Shown piece after piece: positions 1 to 6,202 of a stretch of 28,940 nucleotides of DNA (position 1 is the stretch's first letter; each line of letters starts with the position of its first letter). Made by a program: the position numbers and the translations under genes. Source of the stretch: UBA4636 sp963650915 (GTDB lineage Bacteria; Bacillota; Clostridia; Christensenellales; Borkfalkiaceae). The notes below the pieces were generated by a model. It saw only the letters and a program-made list of their open reading frames with translations, had not been told where the DNA came from and did not search any database. The stretch is taken from the NCBI GenBank assembly GCA_963650915.1, contig CAVJMJ010000020.1:1-28940 (forward strand). Reading direction: 5' to 3'.

Positions 1-780
1 AGCCTTCACCTCTTTAAAAGGCTTCACCTGGTAGGGGGAGCTGTCGATGAAATCGACTGAGGAGGTTGGCTATATAATTCGCCATTCCTTGTCTGCCCCT
101 TTTGTGCAAAGAGGGGTGTCGATGAAATCGACGGGGTGATTGTCGTACATAATCTTTGTTCCTTATGCGGCTGACGCCTGGATGTTTCGACTACACTGCG
201 TTCCGCTCAACATGACAGACAATCCCTCAGTCGGCAAAGCCGCGCATATTATAAAATATGTCATTCCTTATTAGCCTTCACCCGGTAAGGGTACGTAGGC
301 GTTAAGCGGATAACACAGTGTGTTGTCCGTAGCCGTAGCCCGAAGGTCGTAAGACCGAGGCGGGCAGGTATCACGTAGCGACGATGAGAGTATACGTTAA
401 TATAATCTCTACTGTTATATAGACCGCCCAACCTCATCCACCGCAAAGCGGTCCCCCTTCCCCTACCAGGTGAATGCTTCCGCAGGTCATCCTGAGCTTG
501 TCGAAGGATCTAACCGTAAGGCGCATATTTCATAATTTGTCATTCTTTATTAGACTTCCCCTACCGGGTGAAGGCTTCCGCAGGTCATCCTGAGCCTGTC
601 AAAGGATCTATCGGCAAAGCCGCGCATATTATAAAATATGCCGTTCCTTGTTAGGCTTCACCTCTTTAAAAGGCTTCACCTGGTAGGGGGAGCTGTCGAT
701 GAAATCGACTGAGGAGGTTGGCTATATAATTCGCCGTTCCTTATTAAACTTCCCCTACCGTGTGAAGGCTTACAAGAAAG
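1..780. repeat. Cluster of dispersed intergenic repeat elements
   Basis: There is no credible gene here. Positions 1-90 recur at 653-742 with only two mismatches. A block starting TCGGCAAAGCCGCGCATATT recurs at 231-261 and 611-641. A block with CAGGTCATCCTGAG followed by AAGGATCTA occurs at about 480-511 and 578-611. Small perfect hairpins GTCGAT-GAA-ATCGAC lie at 43-57, 118-132 and 695-709. Further relatives, one inverted, lie at 12560-12735. Blocks in different orders and orientations fit a non-coding dispersed repeat family, not a decayed gene. I see no transposase, and no clear terminal inverted repeats or target duplications. Confidence 0.85.
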
Positions 781-803
781 TAAAGCCATTAAATTACAAA
801 AAA

Positions 804-835
804 CAACGGCGGTTCGATTTTTCGAACCGCCGTTG
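804..835 (-). terminator. Intrinsic terminator hairpin
   Basis: A 14-bp perfect stem starts CAACGGCGGTTCGA and has a four-base TTTT loop. On the minus strand it is followed by TTTTTT, so it reads best as a minus-strand terminator. The nearest upstream minus gene is the L15-domain protein, whose stop lies about 445 bp away across tandem repeats. The stem core is nearly the same as that of the terminator at 12401-12428. Confidence 0.7.
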
Positions 836-894
836 ATTTGTTATATTGTAAATACCGAATACATTAGTCGTTAATCGCCGAAAAACATTTATCA

Positions 895-1080
895 CTTGCT
901 AATTATTAGTCACTAATTATTAGTTGCTAATTATTAGTTGCTAAGTATCGTTTTCTATTTATTATTTGCTATTTATTATTTGCTAATTATTAGTCACTAA
1001 TTATTAGTTGCTAAGTATCGTTTTCTATTTATTATTTGCTATTTATTATTTGCTATTTATTATTTGCTAATTATCGGTTT
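895..1080. repeat. AT-rich tandem repeat built from TTGCTAATTATTAGT-like units
   Basis: This stretch is made of short alternating modules: TTGCTAATTATTAG, CACTAATTATTAG, TTTTCTATTTATT and TTTGCTATTTATTA. A larger unit of about 84 bp, beginning near 896 and again near 980, contains these modules in the same order. It is low complexity and non-coding, between a terminator and the 3' end of the L15-domain gene. Confidence 0.85.
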
Positions 1081-1115
1081 CCGAATTTACTATATAATCA
1101 AAAAAATTACATCGA

Positions 1116-1281
1116 AAAAAATCAGTTAAATATAAATCGTAAATACTGCAAAAATATGGTCAAATATCAATTACAATTACCAAAAAAATATAGTCAAATA
1201 TAAATTATAAATAGCAAAAAAATATAGTCAAATATGAATTACAATTACAAAAAATCAGTCAAATATGAATTGTAAATAATC
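1116..1281. repeat. Five imperfect ~33-bp tandem repeats
   Basis: Units start at about 1116, 1150, 1182, 1216 and 1249. Each has the form A-run, then ATATAGTCAAATAT or ATCAGTCAAATAT, then AATTACAATTA or AATTGTAAATA. Units are 32-34 bp. The last copy runs up to and just over the stop codon of the minus-strand gene ending at 1280, so the array forms its immediate 3' untranslated region. Confidence 0.8.
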
Positions 1282-3238
1282 AGTCTTCGATTTGGACTAC
1301 CCTTCCGCCGGTCAACAAAATCATTTTAACGGCGTTAACGGTGAAGTCGTTGGCTTCGACGATTAGCGGTTTATCCAAAACGCCCCTGCCGAGAACCTTT
1401 ACGTACCCCGTCTTTTTAGACACGAGATTTTTAGATATAAGTGAGTTTAAATCGACGGTATCGTTTTCATTAAAGCATTTGGAAAGGGTATCGATATTAA
1501 CGATGGCTTTTTTATCGCCTTTCGGTAATTTGCTTTGAATTTTTGAAACCGTTTCTATCAAACTTTGTGCCTTTTCGTCGGTCATTTCGTTTTCGGCTTT
1601 AGTAACCGTTACAGTACCTACGATTTCAAAATCTCTTTCGGCAAGCGCATGCGGTTCTTTTTTTGCTCCTAAACAGCAAGCGGAATCGGTTGCGGAAACG
1701 CTATCATTGTCGGTTGTTTCGTGTTGTTTGACCACGTCATCGTCGCCGTTATTTTGCTCGGCTTCATTGGTAAATTCTTCCGATTTAACGTCTTTAACGC
1801 CGTTATTTTCTGCGGTTTCGCCTTGCTTAACGCCGTTATTTTCTGCGGTTTCGCCTTGCTCGTCACCGTAATTTTCTGCGGTTTCATCGGATTTTACCGA
1901 CAATTCTTCATCGGTTTCTTCGGTGGCGGTTACTGCGACTTCTTGCATTTGAGAATATGTTTCAAAATCTTCATCGTCCAAAATTACTTCGGCTATAACG
2001 GCAACCGGCGGTTCAACCCTATGGTTCGGTAGGTTAGAAGGTTCTACGTAGTCGCAAGCGTTATCTAAATCATCGTTCATAACGTCGTCTTGAACGTCGC
2101 TATTCGCGTCTAAGGTTCTTATAACTTTTACCTGTTTAAGTTCAATCAATTGTTCAAGCGACATATATTCGGGATAATAATCGACTTCTTCCCTGTCGAT
2201 GCGTTTAAGCCCGAGTTTTTCCGACATTATGTAAATAAGTTCTTTTGCCCATCTTACCGAGCGGTTGGATTTGATTTTCAGACGCATCGGAACGGCTTGG
2301 TATTTTTTAACGGCGGAAACGTCTTTAAAATGATACTTCGTATCGGTAAATTCCGACGGGTCGAGTGCAAGATAAAGGGAAAGAGTTTTACCGCTAATCG
2401 AAAATTTAGCAATTATCGGGCGACCGGCACGGAAAGTTTCGTAATGCCAACTTAACCTGTCCTTCGTCTTTTTGTAAGACAAAAGGTCGTTCTTTAAAGC
2501 ACTGTATCTTTCTTTAAGTAAATCGCTCGATTGACAAAGTTTTGCCGAAAAACTCTTTACGTATCGTATTTTTGCGTTAAACGAGGCAAAATTAGGTTTA
2601 TATACGACGGTCGCATTTTTCAAATAATCGGGTTGGGTTGCGTTTTCGCCGTCTTCGTCGGAATCGTAAATTTCTTCCGTCGTTCGGGCGACGTAAGCGT
2701 CCGAAACCGTCACCGTTTGGCTTTCGGTTTCGGCATCTAATTTAGAAAAATCAGGCAATTTGTCCAACCCGAAAACCTCGGCGTAAATTTTGTTCCTTTC
2801 TTCTTCCGAAATAGCCTCGATAGTCGGCTTGTTAGAAGAAACGTAATCAGTTTTTTCGCCGCCTCTTGTTGACGGCTCGTTTCCTACCGTACTAACGGGT
2901 TTAGTTGCGTCGCAAGTAGCCAAATCTTCCGTTTCGGCAATATTAACGACATCACCTTCCGTAGCCGATGCATCGCTGATAGCAGTGTCGGTTGCGGCTG
3001 ACTCCGCATCGGAAGCCGTTTTTGTAGACAAAGTTTCGGTAGACGATTTTTCCGTCAACGTCTTTTCGTCGGTAGACTTTTTGCCTTGAGATAAAGCGTC
3101 GACGGTTTTGCCGTAAATTTTTCTTAAAATCAAAGAAACCGCAATAATTTCAACCAAAATTACGGCTAAAACTATCAATGCGGAAAGCAATACGTTTTTA
3201 GTCGTCCAGGACGACGCAAGTAAAATTAACCCTGACAC
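1280..3238 (-). CDS. Membrane-anchored protein with C-terminal ribosomal L15/L18e-like domain
   Basis: About 652 aa. I start it at the GTG at 3238: it has GGAGGG seven bases upstream, whereas the longer TTG reading would swallow that site. Residues 15-41 form one hydrophobic membrane segment, followed by a long Ser/Thr/Asp/Glu-rich linker. Residues ~225-370 form a basic, Tyr/Lys-rich folded domain (motifs LKNDLLSYKKTKDRLSW, KTLSLYLALDP, RSVRWAKELI) that I cannot assign to a named family. Residues ~451-482 hold decapeptide repeats of ETAENNGVKQ type. Residues 577-650 match the C-terminal half of ribosomal protein L15: VNIDTLSKCF, then VKVLGRGVLDKPLIVEAN, then GGRVVQIE. The Gly/Arg-rich N-terminal rRNA-binding half of L15 is absent, so it is not the ribosomal protein. 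It is monocistronic with its own promoter. Function unknown; an envelope protein that reuses the L15 fold for binding is inference. Confidence 0.85.
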   Translation of the reverse strand: MSGLILLASSWTTKNVLLSALIVLAVILVEIIAVSLILRKIYGKTVDALSQGKKSTDEKTLTEKSSTETLSTKTASDAESAATDTAISDASATEGDVVNIAETEDLATCDATKPVSTVGNEPSTRGGEKTDYVSSNKPTIEAISEEERNKIYAEVFGLDKLPDFSKLDAETESQTVTVSDAYVARTTEEIYDSDEDGENATQPDYLKNATVVYKPNFASFNAKIRYVKSFSAKLCQSSDLLKERYSALKNDLLSYKKTKDRLSWHYETFRAGRPIIAKFSISGKTLSLYLALDPSEFTDTKYHFKDVSAVKKYQAVPMRLKIKSNRSVRWAKELIYIMSEKLGLKRIDREEVDYYPEYMSLEQLIELKQVKVIRTLDANSDVQDDVMNDDLDNACDYVEPSNLPNHRVEPPVAVIAEVILDDEDFETYSQMQEVAVTATEETDEELSVKSDETAENYGDEQGETAENNGVKQGETAENNGVKDVKSEEFTNEAEQNNGDDDVVKQHETTDNDSVSATDSACCLGAKKEPHALAERDFEIVGTVTVTKAENEMTDEKAQSLIETVSKIQSKLPKGDKKAIVNIDTLSKCFNENDTVDLNSLISKNLVSKKTGYVKVLGRGVLDKPLIVEANDFTVNAVKMILLTGGRVVQIED

Positions 3239-3298
3239 AACACAGCCCTCCAAAAACAATGTAATAATTTTTATTTAAATTACACGATTTATATAAAA

Positions 3299-3327
3299 AG
3301 TATACACGACAACAAACTATTTGTCAA
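3299..3327 (-). promoter_or_regulatory. Sigma-A promoter of the L15-domain gene
   Basis: On the minus strand TTGACA (3322-3327) is separated by exactly 17 bp from TATACT (3299-3304). It predicts a start near 3292 and a leader of about 54 nt before the GTG start. Confidence 0.8.
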
Positions 3328-3334
3328 GGCTTTT

Positions 3335-3367
3335 AAAAAAACTCCCCGCATAAGCGAGAAGTTTTTT
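3335..3367 (-). terminator. Bidirectional intrinsic terminator after the small lipoprotein gene
   Basis: Stem ACTCCCCGC / GCGAGAAGT (3341-3349 with 3354-3362), with G-U pairs and an ATAA loop. It has A6 on one side and T6 on the other, so it can terminate in both directions. It lies 33 bp after the stop of the lipoprotein gene and just upstream of the next promoter. Confidence 0.8.
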
Positions 3368-3394
3368 CGATAAAAAATTTAATGATATATTAAA

Positions 3395-3817
3395 TTATTT
3401 AGCAGCGTCGATTGCCGCCTTGGTTCCGCCGTAAATCATTTTGCCCGATCTTTTAACTATAATATCACTATCGGTGTCTTCTTTTTCCTCTTTTTCAAGG
3501 TAAGATTGCGCCTTATCCCAACAATTTTTAGCAGCCCTTGCGTCTTTGAAGTAAATAATCATAACCGAATCTACGCTTCTGTCGTCATTTGTTTTCGAAC
3601 CGCTTACGATTGCGGTTATGTCACCGCGACTGCAACCCAACGCAGTTTCGGTTACGGTAAGAGAAATGGCATCGCTAAGTTTAATTGTCGAGTAACCGGC
3701 TTTTTCAAGGCTCGATTTAGCACTGTCGGGGTTGGAATTGGGCGAACAAGCAACGAGTGCCATCGTGCAGAACACGGCAATTAACATTACCGCTAAAATT
3801 TTAGTGATTTTTTTCAT
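3395..3817 (-). CDS. Small secreted lipoprotein of unknown function
   Basis: 140 aa. The N-terminus is a lipoprotein signal: MKK, a hydrophobic core, then the lipobox LVAC with the lipid-carrying Cys at residue 24. The mature part (~115 aa) has an N-terminal segment SSLEKAGYSTIKLSD, a central beta-like region, and a charged stretch EKEEKEDTDSD near the C-terminus. The start is supported by AAGGAGG eight bases upstream and by a promoter about 75 bp upstream. It is monocistronic, with a terminator at 3335-3367. I do not recognise a family beyond 'exported lipoprotein'; a surface-exposed role on the outer face of the membrane follows from the signal. Confidence 0.85.
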   Translation of the reverse strand: MKKITKILAVMLIAVFCTMALVACSPNSNPDSAKSSLEKAGYSTIKLSDAISLTVTETALGCSRGDITAIVSGSKTNDDRSVDSVMIIYFKDARAAKNCWDKAQSYLEKEEKEDTDSDIIVKRSGKMIYGGTKAAIDAAK

Positions 3818-3890
3818 AATAAGTCCTCCTTGGATAATAAAAATAAATTTCGGTGCCGACTAAATACTTCGGCAATCCTTTTATGACTAT

Positions 3891-3919
3891 AGTTTACCTT
3901 AACACTACAGTTTTGTCAA
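3891..3919 (-). promoter_or_regulatory. Sigma-A promoter of the small lipoprotein gene
   Basis: On the minus strand TTGACA (3914-3919), a 17-bp spacer, then TAAACT (3891-3896). The leader is about 65 nt. Confidence 0.8.
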
Positions 3920-4189
3920 TAAAAAGAAGGAATTTTATTAGGCTAAAAAATTAATTTAAACATCTTCCGAAAAAGTGACTGTTTTTATCCGATTGACAGT
4001 AAAAGTGCGGTTTTACGGCTTAGTCGAAAATTAAATAAGTCGAAAATTATATATGAATTAAATAAATCAAAAACTATATATGCCGAAAATCACACATGCC
4101 AAAAATCACACGTGTTGAAAACTATATATGTTTTTATATATAAAGAAAAAAGTTACCTTCGCCATATCGGCGGGTAACTTTTAAAAATT
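3920..4189. repeat. Intergenic AT-rich stretch with degenerate 16-17-bp tandem repeats
   Basis: Between about 4020 and 4130 there are degenerate units of the type GCCGAAAATCACACAT, GCCAAAAATCACACGT and GTTGAAAACTATATAT. I see no open reading frame with a ribosome binding site. The right end carries the tRNA terminator at 4148-4180. Confidence 0.65.
4148..4180 (-). terminator. Terminator of tRNA-Thr(CGU)
   Basis: Stem AAAGTTACC / GGTAACTTT with an inner CGCC / GGCG pairing. On the minus strand it is followed by TTTTTTC, about 10 bases past the tRNA CCA end. Confidence 0.8.
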
Positions 4190-4265
4190 TGGAGCTACTG
4201 GCCGGATTTGAACCGGCGACCTGCTGATTACGAATCAGCTGCTCTACCGACTGAGCCACAGTAGC
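4190..4265 (-). tRNA. tRNA-Thr, anticodon CGU
   Basis: 76 nt with encoded CCA. The acceptor stem GCTACTG pairs with CAGTAGC. The anticodon arm GCTGA-TTCGTAA-TCAGC gives anticodon CGU, reading ACG. The T arm has GTTCAAATC. It is transcribed alone after a long (~198-nt) leader and ends at the hairpin 4148-4180. Confidence 0.95.
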
Positions 4266-4463
4266 AAATTTATAAAATTGATTTAATCGGTTTTTTGATT
4301 TAGTTTGCGTTTTTCGCTTTCCGTCGTTTCGGCTTTGGTTTATCTTAGTTTGTCGAACAAACCTACATCCAATCCTTCGCCGTCCAACCTGCCGACAAAA
4401 CGACTAAGTAAGCGTTTTATGCGAAACAGCGATTAAGATAAAGTACCTACTTTCATTGACAGC
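4266..4463 (-). other. Long structured leader upstream of tRNA-Thr(CGU)
   Basis: No protein gene is visible between the two tRNA genes. The minus-strand leader from the predicted start (~4463) to the tRNA is unusually long. Arms TTTATCTTA (4434-4442) and TAAGATAAA (4339-4347) are perfectly complementary and would close a ~100-nt domain. Inside it a hairpin GTTTGT-TCG-ACAAAC can form. A mini-frame ATG to TAA of 7 codons (MKVGTLS) lies near the 5' end but lacks a ribosome binding site. It could be a separate small RNA processed from the tRNA precursor. That is inference. Confidence 0.4.
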
Positions 4464-4469
4464 TTTATT

Positions 4470-4498
4470 ATTGTAGCATAAAAAAAAACTCATTGCAA
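4470..4498 (-). promoter_or_regulatory. Promoter candidate of tRNA-Thr(CGU) transcript
   Basis: Minus strand TTGCAA (4493-4498), 17-bp spacer, TACAAT (4470-4475). It is the best match upstream of the tRNA, but lies about 200 bp from it. Confidence 0.55.
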
Positions 4499-4579
4499 GA
4501 TTTTTTAAATGAGTTTTCGGTATTTTTTAAAGAAATTTTACTTTCTTATAAATTCTTTTTAATTTTAGCGAAAAATAAG

Positions 4580-4608
4580 TTGACAATTACTTTTATATTA
4601 TATAAAAT
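4580..4608 (+). promoter_or_regulatory. Promoter of tRNA-Thr(GGU)
   Basis: Consensus TTGACA (4580-4585), 17-bp spacer, TAAAAT (4603-4608). The predicted start is about 13 bases before the mature tRNA. Confidence 0.85.
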
Positions 4609-4627
4609 AGTAGCGTTGTCAATGATT

Positions 4628-4703
<76 letters not shown>

Positions 4704-4706
4704 CAT

Positions 4707-4738
4707 AAAGGGTTAACGTGTAATGCGCTAACCCTTTT
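4707..4738 (+). terminator. Terminator of tRNA-Thr(GGU)
   Basis: Stem AAAGGGTTA / TAACCCTTT around a loop of about 13 bases, followed by TTTTG. It starts 4 bases after the tRNA CCA. Confidence 0.85.
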
Positions 4739-4739
4739 G

Positions 4740-5256
4740 TGTTTTGTTCTATAATTACCAAACAAAAAGCAAAAGCTTAAGTTTTAAATTGTAGTAAAAT
4801 AAATTCGTCCGTTCGGTTTGTTGCGTCGAATTATAAATTGTATGTTTTGTTTATCGCGTGGAATGTCGAATTGTAAATTTGTCCGTTCGATTCGCCTTGT
4901 CGGGTTATAATTTCGCCTTCCGAGGCTTATCCCATCAAAAAAATTACCAACAGGTTTTTGGCATATTAGATTTTTGACTTAAAAAGGATTGTTTCCCTAT
5001 TTCAAAATCGAATACGTGTGTGTAAATAAGAACATATTTATATGTTTGTGTGGACGTATATATAAAAGTTCGTATATAAAAATTCGGACTGTCGTAAGTG
5101 GCTTTTCATAACTTGCAACGGTCCGAATTTTCGTTATTTTAAATTTTAGTAATTCTAAATTTTTGCTACCCTAAATTTTCCGTCAAAAATTTATTCCGTT
5201 CAAAATTTTAGTCGTTCTTAATTTATATTGTTCGGTTTTTTGTGATTCGGAATTTT
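4740..5256. other. Gene-free AT-rich interval
   Basis: No coding region with a start signal is visible. The interval has degenerate repeats of TAAATTTTTG / CAAAATTTTAG type at about 5140-5215, and the long hairpin at 5078-5131 that ends the thioesterase transcript. I see nothing else I can support. Confidence 0.6.
5078..5131 (-). terminator. Long terminator hairpin after the thioesterase gene
   Basis: Outer arms AAAATTCGGAC (5079-5089) and GTCCGAATTTT (5121-5131). An imperfect inner stem GTAAGT / ACTTGC extends it to about 20 pairs. On the minus strand the 3' arm runs into TTTTTATAT. It lies about 125 bp beyond the stop codon. Confidence 0.7.
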
Positions 5257-5973
5257 TTATTTTGAATATTCGACGGAAAAAATCAAGTCGTCTCCTCTTT
5301 TCCCTTCGACGAAAAGGGAATTTTCCGTTTTGTCTGCGTAAATGGAAACTTCTTCGCCCAAAAGCAATTCTTTATGGTATTCTATCTTTAAACAGTCGTA
5401 ATTTTCGGCTTCTACTCCGCAAGTATCGGTAATAAAGGTTAGATACCTCGTGTTGTTTACGTGCCCGTTTACGTCGATATCCGAATTAGTAGCCTTTCTC
5501 GTGCCTTTGTAAGTGAATTCTTCAAACGGAGGCATTACGATTTTTGAAAATCTTTCTTCAAAAGCCTTTTCTTGCTTAAAATCGAGGGTGGCGGGGTAAA
5601 CGTCTTTTTGCAGGGAAATTTTTCTTTCCTCGGCGTCGATTATCGACCACATGGATTCACCCTTTATAACGACTTCACCGTTGCAGGTAACGGAAAAATC
5701 ACGCTGATACTTGACGAGAGAGGGCTTTAAAGGCCAAGTAGTTACAGTCAAATCGGAATACATATCGATTTTTTTTAAAATTTTGTATTTAATGCCGATT
5801 ATAACCCATACGATGCCCTTACGCTTAAAATCGTCGATACCCGAGCCGAGTAGTTTGGCGTGGATTCCCGCGGCATCCTGAAACAAATCGAGGACGCTTG
5901 ACGGGCGTAAAGTTCTGTTGCAATTAAAGTCTGACGTTCTTAACGTATATGTTTTAGAAAATTCGTTTTGCAT
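5257..5973 (-). CDS. Acyl-ACP thioesterase
   Basis: 238 aa, the usual length for bacterial members of the acyl-ACP thioesterase family (double hot-dog fold). These enzymes release free fatty acids from acyl carrier protein in the cytoplasm. The first hot-dog contains LFQDAAGIHAKLLG near residues 30-43 and VWVIIGIKYKI near 55-65. The second carries the signature SDIDVNGHVNNTRYL at about 164-178, which includes the Asp/Asn/His active-site positions D167, N169 and H171. The start ATG at 5973 is preceded by AAGAAGG and a sigma-A promoter at 6001-6029. It is monocistronic and divergent from the transglutaminase lipoprotein gene. Chain-length preference cannot be read from the sequence. Confidence 0.9.
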   Translation of the reverse strand: MQNEFSKTYTLRTSDFNCNRTLRPSSVLDLFQDAAGIHAKLLGSGIDDFKRKGIVWVIIGIKYKILKKIDMYSDLTVTTWPLKPSLVKYQRDFSVTCNGEVVIKGESMWSIIDAEERKISLQKDVYPATLDFKQEKAFEERFSKIVMPPFEEFTYKGTRKATNSDIDVNGHVNNTRYLTFITDTCGVEAENYDCLKIEYHKELLLGEEVSIYADKTENSLFVEGKRGDDLIFSVEYSK

Positions 5974-6000
5974 AAATTAACCTTCTTTAAGTACATGTAA

Positions 6001-6029
6001 ATGTTATCATTTATTTTATCTTTTGTCAA
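6001..6029 (-). promoter_or_regulatory. Promoter of the thioesterase gene
   Basis: Minus strand TTGACA (6024-6029), 17-bp spacer, TAACAT (6001-6006). The leader is about 20 nt. Confidence 0.75.
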
Positions 6030-6080
6030 ACACGACGCTTTGCAAAACAAATGTTTTCTAAAATCGTCATATAATCTTCG

Positions 6081-6109
6081 TTTACTTTTAATCGTTTTTG
6101 TGGTAAAAT
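6081..6109 (+). promoter_or_regulatory. Promoter candidate of the transglutaminase lipoprotein gene
   Basis: TTTACT (6081-6086), 17-bp spacer, TAAAAT (6104-6109). It faces away from the thioesterase promoter and sits about 95 bp upstream of the ATG at 6203. Confidence 0.6.
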
Positions 6110-6202
6110 CTTTATGTATAGCGGTTGATGTTATTCCGCCTATTACGAATTGCGGTTTAGTTATAAATGCCGTTATAACGTCTTTATTAGGAAGTAACAT
6201 TT

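Noticed and set aside
261..446. A 61-codon minus-strand open frame in the left-edge repeats
   Set aside because: It lies wholly in dispersed repeat blocks that recur non-coding at 12578-12633, and has no ribosome binding site.
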